Notes under the pieces: generated by a model
Database searches by the model: none
What the model was told of the DNA's origin: nothing
Seen by the model: only the letters and a program-made list of their open reading frames with translations
Program-made: the position numbers and the translations under genes
Source: Polytrichum commune
Taxonomy: Eukaryota; Streptophyta; Polytrichopsida; Polytrichales; Polytrichaceae
NCBI GenBank assembly: GCA_950295325.1
Contig: OX485805.1
Span: 43,054,758 to 43,118,757 of the forward strand
Direction: 5' to 3'
Length of the DNA: 64,000 bases
Part shown: one piece after another, positions 11,310-24,322 of the stretch
Layout of the letters: each line of letters starts with the position of its first letter
How positions within the stretch are numbered: the stretch's first letter is position 1

Positions 11310-12550
11310 GTGGATGCACATTAGGGTTATAGCACTAACCTCTTCACTCATGCGAGGCACGCTCTCCATGGTTGCTCCTCAAGGGTGAAGGGGGGTGGAC
11401 TCAAATGAGGAGAAAGAAATGACCCTCCAAATGGTGGCCTTTATATAGGTCGTGAGGATGGCCTCCAATTTCACATGAGGAAGTACAAGGCATTCCCTCC
11501 AAATTCGTAAGTACATAGACGTCATTCCCTCCAATTCCAACCGCCATTAGCTAATCACGTACTAACCTTCCTCATATTGAATAATGATGACCTTCGGTAG
11601 TGGGGTTGTACCTCGTATGTACATGGAGTGAAAATTTGATACAAGGCGAACAAGAGTCTTCGCGGTACCAATGATCATGGTGTAACCTTTGCATACACCT
11701 CATACCACTACCGAGCATAGTCATGCCAAAATTACATAAGCGAAACAACAATATAGTTGATTACAAGCACAAGGATCGTGTGTAAGTAACCTACGACGAG
11801 GGGAAATTGGTAGAGTTGCACAATTCTTCCGTTGACGCATGACAATTAAGGGGTTACTATCCTAGCAAGTGTAACACACTTTTTTTATTAATCCAAATTA
11901 GAAAATTACATAATGATAGCTTTTGAAAAAAAAATTGAAAGTAATACTCCCGTATAAAATAGTGGTTGTTTGCACATGTATACTTGACTCTTTAACACAC
12001 TGAGGTCCCCCGTGAGTTGAGGTGAGCCAACGTGATGTTAGAGGTTCGCCATCAATGAGAAGAGTGTTTTTTTTTTAGATTTATATCTTCAACATTCCTT
12101 TTAGAGATATGAACCACCTAAGATATAAGACCATGCCATGGGGCAATGGAATAAATGCACATTAACTTCTACTTGATATTGTGATATGATATTGTCTTTC
12201 TCTCACCACGTTTTTTAGTCGAACACCAATTATACACGTCCCCGTCCCCGCCCCCGCCCCTACCCAGATGGAGTCAAGGTGGAGTCATGGTCATCACATA
12301 TAATTCAAGAAGCACTTTATCACGTGCAAAAGGTGGCCCAACATAACTCAAACGGATAGCCCAACATAACTCAAACGGATAGCCCAACATAACTCAAACG
12401 GTTAGCCCAACATAACTCAAACGGATAGTGCATAACGTGTTTGGAGTGTAGTGTCTAGTTGTGCGGAATAGGGAGCAATTTGTTTAGGAGAATCCTATAC
12501 ACGATGTAATGTTCTTTGTGAAATAGAGTTATGCATTTCCTAAAATTGAT
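11310..12550. other. Intergenic, low-complexity patches only
   Basis: No coding signal. It holds poly-T runs near 11,880 and 12,067 and a C-rich stretch at 12,239-12,265. Confidence 0.5.
12337..12429. repeat. 23-bp tandem repeat, four copies
   Basis: CCCAACATAACTC plus AAACGGATAG recurs at 12,337, 12,360, 12,383 and 12,406 with one or two base changes. It lies just outside segment A. Confidence 0.85.
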
Positions 12551-12605
12551 TTTAACACTATATTCGTTAAATTGAGACTTTCTCTAGTCTCAAATTAATA
12601 TATGG
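12551..12605. repeat. Foldback element at the left end of segment A
   Basis: AACACTATATTCGTTAAA is followed by TTGAGACT...AGTCTCAA, a short self-complementary hairpin, then TTAATATATGGATC. Near-identical copies sit at 45,083-45,138 and 32,690-32,740, and a shorter one at 22,851-22,885, at or near the edges of segments A and A'. Confidence 0.65.
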
Positions 12606-13084
12606 ATCAAACAACATTCCGTGTTCCGAAACTATATTGAGAACAATCTCAAATATAATATATGTTCTAATATCCCAAATCTATTATGTGTGGACATAAG
12701 CACATATGGTAGAGCACTCAACACCAACTTCATCAACAAAAACACTTTGGGTAGAGCACTCCAAACTAGTTTCACCCAAGAAACATATAAAATGATTTCT
12801 ATTATTAGCATGGTCAATAAAATATAGACCTTGCAACATACAAAGTACATGCAATAAATGCATTTTTCTTCAATGGAAAATTTAGTCCCAAACTTAATAA
12901 AAAAATGAACTTCACAACTGTATTGAAATATAGTAAATGGATATTCATCCAACCCCAAACAATATAGCATTCGCAAGTTCTACCCAAACTTTGCCCCAAG
13001 TTTGAGGAGCACACATATGAGTAATATATATTCGTCGAATTACATATTACACTATAATCATGCTAACACAATCCTCTCAACTTC

Positions 13085-16000
13085 TCATTCAACGTGGGTT
13101 GCTTCTTATGCGATCCGAGCAAGGTTGTCTTTTGCAAAAGTTATGTACTTTTGAGGGATGGACACTGATCCACTATGATTTTTCCGTGGTTTCCATGCTA
13201 TGAATATGGAATCTGTATCTACCCAAGATGAACCGTGCTCAGAATCCACCTTCCACCGAAAGTTAGGGTTTGTATCCCAGCCTGTATAATGCCGAATCAC
13301 ATCTTCATTCCTTGCCGTCGGTCGGTAGTACTCTACTTGTATTTGTCGAAAATGAGGGCTGGAAGTTACAAAATTGGGTTTGGACAAAGCTCTTGCCACC
13401 CACACTGGCTTCGCATATGTCTCGTCTCCAGGACGCAAAATGAGCATATAACCTTCATGACAATCCACTGCAATGCGGAAAGATGGTGGCGGACGACTAC
13501 TAGCAGGCCCCACGTAATGGTCGTCCACATCAAACTCCTCTCGAACCTCTCCATTTCCCAAAAGACTAGCCTCCAAAGCTTGTACATTGACACGTGTTTG
13601 TGGCCAAAACCCATGCCTTAAAGTAAGGGGTGTATCTTGATGAAGGTTTGCCAAAGCGCCACGAACACGTGTCCAATATTGTATCCAACTTCTGTAACGA
13701 AGCCAACACGATCCACCAACATCCGCTACCCTCAAACTCTCCCAATATTGTATGAAGCCTAATATGCCTTTACAAATGTCCTCCAAATTCTTCATGGGTA
13801 TTGGTTTGCAAGGCTTAGGCTCTCCGTCAGGCAACATCGTCCTTCCCTCCCCATCAACACGCCATACAAGGAGACCCTCCGGCGGGCTCCAGTCTTATGA
13901 TGTGCACAACAACTTGTATTGCATGGCGGGGACACCATCGTCACGCACGTAGAACCGAAATTGTTGTGCCTTCGTATGCCCGATCAATCGGTGAGCTCCG
14001 CTTCGAATATACGGTTCTATAAATGCCTTGAAGTCGGGAACCTCCTCGATCATATGGGGGATGACGGGAATGTTCTCCAAATCCATGTACGACTTCATCA
14101 ACAATGGGATTGTTGGAAAATCCTCCTCGCGCAACTTTATGCTCCACCGCCCAAAAGAGGCATCGATATCGTCGTGCGTGTGGCCTACCAATAGAAAGGA
14201 CACAAAAACCTCCTTGAAGAAGCCTTTCGCCACCAACAACGACCAATATGCAAAAACATATCTACTTTTATTGTCCTTCGTACAATTGTCCAATTGGACA
14301 CGCAGAGTTGGGAGCAACTTCTTGGCAATCACATCTTTACTTGGTGGCTCCGGCAAGGAGTGCACGCATACATCTCTTCCATCCAAGACCGCTTCATATA
14401 GAGGTGTTGATCCCGAGTTTTCAAATAACAATCTTGATGAATAGGACGGCGGTTTCTCCAAATCACGTAAAAGCTTTGCAAATGACCCTATCGTGTGGTT
14501 TGAATCCGCCGGATACAAATCAAGAGCATAATGAGCATACTTGACATCGCCATGTCCATGTGCAATCATTCCTGCAAAGCCAACCCAATGGTTTAATATT
14601 CAACTATAACACCAAAAAATTCACATGGTGTACATCTATGGCCCCAAATACAAACCTAAAAGCACAAATTTGTGCTGAGGTAACGCAATGCAATTGTTAT
14701 CCAAATCACCTGTAACCGAAACAGGAAGCTTAAAAAGGCCGTCTGTGGTTTTGATTCGATTTGCAAAACATGGTGAGGCTGTTTTGGCATGGTCCATTTT
14801 GTCATGGATGATTGTAAGGACCTCCAAAGGCCTGGAGATGGACAAAGCTCTATTTGTGTAGTAATCATTACGGTGTGCCTCTTGCATGTTCACATGCTTG
14901 AAATAGTTCATTTGATGTGCGGCATAGGACTCTGTCCCCATCGTGTGTGCATCTCAAAGGCGTTTCAACTTCTCGCATTTGGAACAACGGGCAAATTTGT
15001 CGCCTCGTCTTTTTGTGATGTATTCGCTAAAGTGAGATTTTTTGATAGCACTTAGTTTCGACAACGAAATTGGGTCCAACCCGGCCTTCTCGCCAACTGC
15101 GTTTACGTCCAACAATATGTCTTTCCATTTCGTGCCTGTAGGAAGAACCTTCTCCACAACCTTTTCACCGGTTGAGAGTGTGCGTGTTTTGTGCGGCATT
15201 GCATCGGCAAGGGGGACAATGATGGTTGCCAGAGTCGCTGTTAATTGTCTCCTTGCTTCCCTTGGTTTCTTTAAGCCCGTATTCCCATGGTGACGGGAAC
15301 GGCGGCCTTCCTTGGCATACGCGGCTTGTCTATAAAATTCCGCTTTCGACACACCGTGAATGGTGTACCATGCCGTACAACACACGTCTATGCTCTCAAG
15401 GGTGATGACCTTGCGACCCACTCCGTTCACATGTATCGCCCTATGGACATCAAGCTTTTTGGTGGATCTTAGACGGAAATCTCCAAGCCACATTTCCTTG
15501 CGGATGGCCTTCAATTTATCCCTTGGGAACAATTGGCAACAATGATGTACACAACAATCCTTTGTGGCAACTTCTCTAATAGACTCCTCACAGAGCAACC
15601 TTTGACGTTTACACTCATTTGCAGACGGAGTAGGACGTGCCAATGTATCGTACTTCCGTAGGCCTTTGCGTGGCCGAATGTTTGCTTGGAGCTCCTATTG
15701 GATTTGGATGTGTCATCGCTCATGCTCATGCAAATTAACCCCATCAATTGTCACATTCCTCAACGGCCACCTTCGCAACGAGAACCTATGAGTTGGATTC
15801 ACTTCGGAATGTACGAGTGATTCCAATATAACAACTCCAACGTCGTCGGTGCCAAGGGGGTTTTCATCAATGCAATCTTGTGGATGTGTGTTACGACAAA
15901 TACCCTCCGCCACAGCAACTCCATTGTCATTAACAAGTACCACATCCAAATTCACCCATGAAGCTCGTGAAAGCCCAGCACATTCCACAGTGGGGCAAGA

Positions 16001-16174
16001 AGGGGCAGATGGTGAAGGACTCCCCAAATGACCTTCATCTCCACTGTCACCAAAACTATCCTCCCCGACAATGTCTACGTCATCCCCAGAAGAGGAATGG
16101 GAGTTGCCCATGTCTTTAGAGAAGGCATCCCCTCTTCCACCAACTCCCTCCATTGCGCCTACACACATGCGCAT
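13085..16174 (-). pseudogene. DUF7869-like protein gene, copy 2 (pseudogene)
   Basis: Closely similar to copy 3, with the same exon layout including a 137-bp intron (14,573-14,709). Landmarks: acidic/serine-rich N-terminus, CC-x3-CCQ-x-F, CSKCEKL, IIHDKMD, GMIAHGHGDVKYAHY, QLDNCTKDNKS and VGHTHDDIDASFGRW. It is disabled by a frameshift near 15,715 and in-frame stops near 14,952 (CGA to TGA), 13,895 (CAA to TAA) and 13,111 (GAA to TAA) relative to copy 3. The 141-bp dyad satellite begins about 155 bp upstream. The family's function is unknown to me; paired cysteines suggest a metal-binding or DNA-binding segment, which is inference. Confidence 0.75.
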
Positions 16175-16329
16175 GAAACCTCAACAAACATGCACACCAT
16201 GTAAGGGTTCAAAAGAATCAAATATCAAAAAATGCAAGACATCATGATAAATGGGGACACCGAGGATAAAGACATTTGCAACACAACTACAATGTGAACT
16301 CCCAATACTTTGCACAAGTTCCAAAAACA

Positions 16330-19300
16330 ATTTAGGGAGGGGGTTTGGGTCGACCGACCCAAACCTTCTCATGGTCAACCTCCAGCCGCCCAAGCTGGGG
16401 TTGGGGTTTGGGTCGGTCGACCCAAACATTCTATGGCAAGGGGTCGAGGGGTTTTGGTCAAACCCGCCCACACTGGTCCAGGGGTTTGGGTCGACCGACC
16501 CAAACCTTCTCATGGTGAACCTCCAGCCGCCCAAGCTGGGGTTGGGGTTTGGGTCGGTCGACCCAAACATTCTATGGCAAGGGGTCGAGGGGTTTTGGTC
16601 AAGCCCGCCCACACTGGTCCAGGGGTTTGGGTCGGTCGACCCAAACATTCTATGGCAAGGGGTCGAGGGGTTTTGGTCAAGCCCGCCCACACTGGTCCAG
16701 GGGTTTGGGTCGACCGACCCAAACCTTCTCATGGTCAACCTCCAGCCGCCCAAGCTGGGGTTGGGGTTTGGGTCGGTCGACCCAAACATTCTATGGCAAG
16801 GGGTCGAGGGGTTTTGGTCAAGCCCGCCCACACTGGTCCAGGGGTTTGGGTCGACCGACCCAAACCTTCTCATGGTCAACCTCCAGCCCCCCAAGTTGGG
16901 GTTGGGATTTGGGTCGGTCGACCCAAACATTCTATGCCAAGGGGTCGAGGGGTTTTGGTCAAGCCCGCCCACACTGGTCCAGGGGTTTGGATCGACCGAC
17001 CCAAACCTTCTCATGGTCAACCTCCAGCCCCCCAAGTTGGGGTTGGGGTTTGGGTCGGTCGACCCAAACATTCTATGGAAAGGGGTCGAGGGGTTTTGGT
17101 CAAGCCCGCCCACACTGGTCCAGGGGTTTGGGTCGACCGACCCAAACCTTCTCATGGTCCACCTCCAGCCACCCAAGCTGGGGTTGGGGTTTGGGTCGGT
17201 CGACCCAAACATTCTATGCCAAGGGGTCGAGGGGTTTTGGTCAAGCCCGCCCACACTGGTCCAGGGGTTTGGGTCGACCGACCCAAACCTTCTCATGGTC
17301 AACCTCCAACCGCCCAAGCTGGGGTTGGGGTTTGGGTCGGTCGACCCAAACATTCTATACCAAGGGGTCGAGGGGTTTTGGTCAAGCCCGCCCACACTGG
17401 TCCAGGGGTTTGGGTCGACCGACCCAAACCTTCTCATGGTCCACCTCCAGCCCCCCAAGCTGGGGTTGGGGTTTGGGTCGGTCGACCCAAACATTCTATG
17501 CCAAGGGGTCGAGGGGTTTTGATCAAGCCCGCCCACACTGGTCCAGGGGTTTGGGTCGACCGACCCAAACCTTCTCATGGTCGACCTCCAGCCACCCAAG
17601 CTGGGGTTGGGGTTTGGGTCGGTCGACCCAAACATTCTATGCCAAGGGGTTTTGGTCAAGCCCGCCCACACTGGTCCAGGGGTTTGGATCGACCGACCCA
17701 AACCTTCTCATGGTCGACCTCCAGCCACCCAAGCTGGGGTTGGGGTTTGGGTCGGTCGACCCAAACATTCTATGGCAAGGGGTCGAGGGGTTTTGGTCAA
17801 GCCCGCCCACACTGGTCCAGGGGTTTGGGTCGACCGACCCAAACCTTCTCATGGTCAACCTCCAGCCCCCCAAGTTGGGGTTGGGATTTGGGTCGGTCGA
17901 CCCAAACATTCTATGCCAAGGGGTCGAGGGGTTTTGGTCAAGCCCGCCCACACTGGTCCAGGGGTTTGGATCGACCGACCCAAACCTTCTCATGGTCAAC
18001 CTCCAGCCCCCCAAGTTGGGGTTGGGGTTTGGGTCGGTCGACCCAAACATTCTATGGAAAGGGGTCGAGGGGTTTTGGTCAAGCCCGCCCACACTGGTCC
18101 AGGGGTTTGGGTCGACCGACCCAAACCTTCTCATGGTCCACCTCCAGCCACCCAAGCTGGGGTTGGGGTTTGGGTCGGTCGACCCAAACATTCTATGCCA
18201 AGGGGTCGAGGGGTTTTGGTCAAGCCCGCCCACACTGGTCCAGGGGTTTGGGTCGACCGACCCAAACCTTCTCATGGTCAACCTCCAGCCGCCCAAGCTG
18301 GGGTTGGGGTTTGGGTCGGTCGACCCAAACATTCTATACCAAGGGGTCGAGGGGTTTTGGTCAAGCCCGCCCACACTGGTCCAGGGGTTTGGGTCGACCG
18401 ACCCAAACCTTCTCATGGTCCACCTCCAGCCCCCCAAGCTGGGGTTGGGGTTTGGGTCGGTCGACCCAAACATTCTATGCCAAGGGGTCGAGGGGTTTTG
18501 ATCAAGCCCGCCCACACTGGTCCAGGGGTTTGGGTCGACCGACCCAAACCTTCTCATGGTCGACCTCCAGCCACCCAAGCTGGGGTTGGGGTTTGGGTCG
18601 GTCGACCCAAACATTCTATGCCAAGGGGTTTTGGTCAAGCCCGCCCACACTGGTCCAGGGGTTTGGATTGACCGACCCAAACCTTCTCATGGTCGACCTC
18701 CAGCCACCCAAGCTGGGGTTGGGGTTTGGGTCGGTCGACCCAAACATTCTATGCCAAGGGGTCGAGGGGTTTTGGTCAAGCCCGCCCACATTGGTCCAGT
18801 GGTTTGGGTCGACCGACCCAAACCTTCTCATGGTCCACCTCCAGCCACCCAAGCTGGGGTTGGGGTTTGGGTCGGTCGACCCAAACATTCTATGCCAAGG
18901 GGTCGAGGGGTTTTGGTCAAGCCCGCCCACACTGGTCCAAGGGTTTGGGTCGACCGACCCAAACCTTCTCATGGTCCACCTCCAGCCACCCAAGCTGGGG
19001 TTGGGGTTTGGGTCGGTCGACCCAAACATTCTATGCCAAGGGGTGGAGGGGTTTTGGTCAAGCCCGCCCACACTGGTCCTGGGGTTTGGTTCGACCGACC
19101 CAAACCTTGTCATGGTCCACCTGCAGCCACCCAAGCTGGGGTTGGGGTTTGGGTCGGTCGACCCAAACATTCTATGCCAAGGGGTCGAGGGGTTTTGGTC
19201 AAGCCCGCCCACAGTGGTCCAGTGGTTTGGGTCGACCGACCCAAACCTTCTCATGGTCCACCTCCAGCCACCCAAGCTGGGGTTGGGGTTTGGGTCGGTC

Positions 19301-20790
19301 GACCCAAACATTCTATGCCAAGGGGTCGAGGGGTTTTGGTCAAGCCCACCCACACTGCTCCAGGGGTTTGGGTCGACCTACCCAAACCTTCTCATGGTCG
19401 ACCTCCAGCCACCCAAGCTGGGGTTGGGGTTTGGGTCGGTCGACCCAAACATTCTATGCCAAGGGGTCGAGGGGTTTTGGTCAAGCCCGCCCACACTGGT
19501 CCAGGGGTTTGGGTCGACCGACCCAAACCTGCTCATGGTCAACCTCCAGCCACCCAAGCTGGGGTTGGGGTTTGGGTCGGTCGACCCAAACATTCTATGC
19601 CAAGGGGTCGAGGGGTTTTGGTCAAGCCCGCCCACACTGGTCCAGGGGTTTGGGTCGACCGACCCAAACCTTCTCATGGTCCACCTCCAGCCACCCAAGC
19701 TGGGGTTGGGGTTTGGGTCGGTCGACCCAAACATTCTATGCCAAGGGGTCGAGGGGTTTTGGTCAAGCCCGCCCACACTGGTCCAAGGGTTTGGGTCGAC
19801 CGACCCAAACCTTCTCATGGTCCACCTCCAGCCACCCAAGCTGGGGTTGGGGTTTGGGTCGGTCGACCCAAACATTGTATGCCAAGGGGTCGAGGGGTTT
19901 TGGTCAAGCCCGCCCACACTGGTCCTGGGGTTTGGTTCGACCGACCCAAACCTTGTCATGGTCCACCTGCAGCCACCCAAGCTGGGGTTGGGGTTTGGGT
20001 CGGTCGACCCAAACATTCTATGCCAAGGGGTCGAGGGGTTTTGGTCAAGCCCGCCCACATTGGTCCAGTGGTTTGGGTCGACCGACCCAAACCTTCTCAT
20101 GGTCCACCTCCAGCCACCCAAGCTGGGGTTGGGGTTTGGGTCGGTCGACCCAAACATTGTATGCCAAGGGGTCGAGGGGTTTTGGTCAAGCCCGCCCACA
20201 CTGGTCCTGGGGTTTGGTTCGACCGACCCAAACCTTGTCATGGTCCACCTGCAGCCACCCAAGCTGGGGTTGGGGTTTGGGTCGGTCGACCCAAACATTC
20301 TATGCCAAGGGGTCGAGGGGTTTTGGTCAAGCCCGCCCACATTGGTCCAGTGGTTTGGGTCGACCGACCCAAACCTTCTCATGGTCCACCTCCAGCCACC
20401 CAAGCTGGGGTTGGGGTTTGGGTCGGTCGACCCAAACATTCTATGCCAAGGGGTCGAGGGGTTTTGGTCAAGCCCACCCACACTGCTCCAGGGGTTTGGG
20501 TCGACCTACCCAAACCTTCTCATGGTCGACCTCCAGCCACCCAAGCTGGGGTTGGGGTTTGGGTCGGTCGACCCAAACATTCTATGCCAAGGGGTCGAGG
20601 GGTTTTGGTCAAGCCCGCCCACACTGGTCCAGGGGTTTGGGTCGACCGACCCAAACCTTCTCATGGTCAGGGTGAAACCCGCCCCCACTAGTGGAGGGGT
20701 TTGGGTCGACCGACCCAAACCTGATCAGTGTCACGCTGAAACCCGCCCACACTAGCGGAGGGGTTTGGGTCGGCCGACCCAAACCTTATA
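16330..20790. repeat. Satellite of ~31 units of 141 bp, two family 1 dyads per unit
   Basis: The unit repeats every 141 bp (dyads at 16,343, 16,484 and 16,406, 16,547). Each unit holds two dyads, one with centre AC and one with centre GT, alternately 63 and 78 bp apart. Higher-order copies exist: about 979 bp (seven units, one lacking the 8 bp TCGAGGGG, near 17,645 and 18,625) and 1,128 bp (eight units, marked by the variant centred at 19,366 and 20,494). The right edge (20,660-20,790) has simpler ~65-bp units like those at 33,493-33,780, probably the ancestral form. Because 141 is a multiple of three and the unit lacks stops, several frames stay open for hundreds of codons. Confidence 0.95.
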
Positions 20791-23394
20791 AGAGTCACAC
20801 TAGAACCCGCAAAATCCGGCGGATAATGCGGTGGATAATCCGAAATCCCATATGATTTTGAGATCATTGCAAAGTTCCCGGTGGGCTTCCATGCTGTGGA
20901 TAGGTGCTCATGAACTTGCATGCTGTGGATAAGTGCTAATGAACGGCAGCATGCACGAACCTTGAAGTATAGCTCCGACTAAGAGTTCTCTCAACGAATT
21001 CAAGAGTGGGAGAAGAGCAAAAAATGACAGACTTTTGGAGGGTGCGTCCCTTTATACTATGCACCTCCGTTTCTCCGACTTCCTCATTGGATGCCTTTCC
21101 CGCCTTGTTCTCCTGTAGAGGTTATTTCAAACCTCCTGACATAATTCCCCGTTTTCTGTTTATAGTAGAAAATGCGCATCTATCAATGCCCCTCTGATAC
21201 CCCAGCCGTCATATGACTTGGTCTATGATATTTAATCTATTTATTTTGTTTTGGGTGGATATGACACACGCCATTGGGAGGAACAGTGGCGGCCACATTG
21301 ATTTTTTCAAGTGTCATAACGGTATACTTTAACCAATATGTAGACCAAAACACAACTCCATTCAATGTTTTCATGTGTAAACCTATTTCGGTGGGGTTAG
21401 GGCCATTTGGAGGCTGCAATTATGAGAGAGTTTCGAAGGCTTGAGGCCATTGTCATGATGAATAAAATTATTTATTTGTCTCCCCTAAACCCTAAACCCT
21501 AAAACATTGCTCTATTCTCTCGCATGCAATTGTGGCAATGACGGATATGACATGCACCATTGGGAAAAGGGTGGCGGCCACATAATGTTTTTCAAGTGTC
21601 ATGAGGGAAAATGTTTGTGATAAGTGATTTAGAATAAAAACTTCTACAATATCACTCTAATGCATCATATACATATTAAATCATTATATTACTATATTTG
21701 AACTCAAACATTACGGTATATTTTAACCAATATGTAGACAAATGAAGTCTAAACATTGTGTAACGCCTTATGGTAAGAGTCACAAAAAATACAATAGTTA
21801 AAGTGTAGTTATTAAGATCCTCGCATGAGGAATTATTAATATTGAAAACAAATGATGTCATGACAAAGTTGATTTATTGTTCCAAATCTCAATTTGCAGC
21901 AATGCCAGTGACAAAAGCTTTTAAAGAACATGTTATGTCATTTGTAATGATTGCATACAACAGTGCTCTATCTCTCGCATGCAAGTGTGGCAATGACGAA
22001 AATATGCGGACGTCGTTAAGGGGATACAAACCACCAATGTTGCTTTTTAGTTCAATCTTTCAATGATATTTGAATCCATCCTCAAGTTTACTAATGTGTG
22101 TGAGGAAAACATCCAAAGTTGTACCCTAACCCCTTATGACATCCACAACATGAAATCTGTATTGAATAAACACAAGACCAATATTTAGTATAATATCATG
22201 TTTAAACATCCCAAATAACATTGCAGTTACTGTAACCTTCCTATTAGACTCTTCTTCATATCCAAACAACATCTATTACATCTTGTGCCATTATCTAATA
22301 TATGCGGAGGGAACATTGAATAACAACATGAATTTGATGTTGTATTTATCCGATTTAGTCTTATATTACATTCCATATATTAAATACCATGTATATTGGC
22401 GACTATGTGACTCATCAAAGTGAGACAAATATCCAAAGTCCGGCCCCTTAACCCTAATAACATCCACAACATAAGATGTTTTTTTTCCTAAACACAAGAC
22501 CAATCAGTATATCACGTTTAAACGTCCCAAATAACATATTAACGTAATCAAGATTGTCTTTACTATAACCTTCCTATAAGACTCTTCTCACCATTAAGAC
22601 AATGTTATACGTTAATATTGGATAGATTAATATGTTATAACCCTAACTCCTAAACCCTAAACCCTAAACACCAAATCTCCTAGTTGTTCAATATTGCCTC
22701 CATATACAAACAACATCTACTTTATCTTGCGCCATTATCTAATATACGTGGAGAGAACATTGAATAAGAACATGATTGATTTCATGGCTTCATACGATGT
22801 TGTGCTTCTCCAATTTACTTTTATATCACATCCCAAGTAAATATATCATGATCCAAACACTATATTCGTTAAATTGAGACTTTTTGGGCATTTTGAGACA
22901 ATCACAGAAATAAGAACAAGGATAAATGGAACACATATTGGAGAAAGTTGTAAGATGCGAACACTTTGAAGCGGGTGTTTAGAACAAGAACCCCATTAAT
23001 AACTCATATTTGGGATTGTTTAGGGTGGGCAATCCAAACCTTAGGCCAAGTTGAAGGGGAAATCTTAAAACATTTATATTATCGCACAAAAACTTGTATG
23101 AATATGGTTTAGGTAGCGCAATCCAAACCATAGATCATATTGAAGGGGAAATATGTGAACCAATATAATATAACATACAAAATATTCCAAACTCATATTT
23201 GTGATGGTTTAGGTAGGGCAATCCAAACCTTAGACCATATGGAAGGGGAAATCATGTGACACTTATATTATTGCAAAAAAAAACATACAAAGTGTGGCAT
23301 GTAAAATGCATAGCATGCTAACACAACACATCCATTGGATAGTGCGACCCAAAATGTTCTTGCCTATGGCCCAAAACCCTACGCCTACTATGGC
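20791..23394. other. Non-coding flank with telomere-like runs
   Basis: AT-rich, no gene. CCCTAAA-type runs lie at 21,486-21,504 and 22,640-22,670. To 22,856 it is part of segment A. The part 22,890-23,394 contains three diverged ~100-bp repeats around TTTAGGTAGGGCAATCCAAACC (about 23,015-23,240) and no recognised feature. Confidence 0.5.
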
Positions 23395-24212
23395 CTATCT
23401 AGCCTCGGAGACTACCTCTTTTTCTTTTGCTTCATTTTCTTTTGCTTTTTTTTCTTTTGCCTCTTTTTCTTTTGCCTCTTTTTCTTTTGCTCCGGCTTCT
23501 TTTGCTCGCATTGCTTCAACATTCCTGAAAATCTCCGCCCCGCGACTATAGCCATTCTTGGGGTGACCGCCATCAATAACACATTTTGGATTCCGTCGGC
23601 CGCCCGAATTATACGACGAAGAATTCGAATACGATGAAGTGGACTGTCTTGCATTTCTGGTCATGGAGTAGAAACGCTCCAACTCGACGGACGTACTAGC
23701 CCGCATAGGTTTACGGGTGGGAGCAACCTGCAACGCGTGAATGCAAGAACACACGTGTTAGTTTAGGGAGGAAGACCCAAATGTGTCACACGTTCATTTT
23801 TTAAGTGCCGGATGATTGTAATGCGCGGTTAACCATGTTTTGGGGGGGGGGTGTTCACCTTGTCACCGGGGGCGTTCCCGTCGGAGTTGGCGAGGAGGGG
23901 CAATGCGTCCCGCAAAGGAATAGGAAGGGTGCCACTCTTCGTAGGCCAAGCGTCCATCCGCAGCCGCCGTTGAGGTGTACTATTGCCGCCGGGCCGAGAG
24001 GGGGACGTCCGGACGCATTTGCGATTTATGCCCTTGAGCGGCGACGGGGACGGAGATCGCCGGAAGATTTGCTTGGGTGGGGGGCTATCGACGACGCCGG
24101 CGTCAAGAGGCTCCTTGGAGTAGTCGATGGTGGACGCGGCATCGTAGACGGTCTCGTAGAAGAAGCTCCCCAAGTTTGATTCGCTGACGATGTCAATCGA
24201 GGGTTCCAAACG
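23395..24212 (-). CDS. Hypothetical protein, two 3' exons, Lys/Glu-rich C-terminus
   Basis: Exon 24,212-23,859 follows a good acceptor (TTTTCCCATCAG) and ends with a donor GTGAAC. Exon 23,727-23,395 follows GTTGCAG and ends in TAG; the junction keeps frame. The first exon is Ser/Pro-rich and basic. The second has VELERFYSMTRNARQ, a Ser/Asn/Tyr-rich linker, and a run of about 35 residues of A-K-E repeats that should form a charged helix or coiled coil. I do not recognise the family. The 5' end is missing: there is no clear first exon in the 110 bp before the HAD exon ends at 24,323, so this may be a partial gene or an alternatively spliced continuation. Confidence 0.45.
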
Positions 24213-24322
24213 CTGATGGGAAAATTAAAACAAACAAAACCCAAGGGGAGGGGGGAGCATGTGAAAATCGATATACAATTGAGGCATAATATATCACACA
24301 CAATGGCACACCATGTAGTATC

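Larger units (their letters stand above)
12551..22856 (-). repeat. Segment A: inverted duplicate of 32,037-45,138
   Basis: Read in reverse, this matches 32,037-45,138 in order: 3' flank, DUF7869-like gene, dyad array, unique flank with TTTAGGG runs. Matching anchors include 21,121-21,240 with 33,061-33,180, 21,420-21,540 with 32,760-32,880, and 22,550-22,856 with 32,037-32,340. The copies differ by satellite expansion here, by the retroelement insertion in the other copy, and by a block at 21,930-22,550 missing from the other copy. Confidence 0.82.

Noticed and set aside
16310-20755. Very long open frames (up to 1,481 codons, several frames, both strands)
   Set aside because: They follow from a 141-bp repeat unit, divisible by three and free of stops, so they stay open in several frames at once. 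The proteins are pure repeats of the unit.
10567-20790. Regularly spaced palindromes as a CRISPR array
   Set aside because: The intervening sequences are themselves repeats or unrelated non-spacer DNA, no cas genes are present, and the context is eukaryotic.
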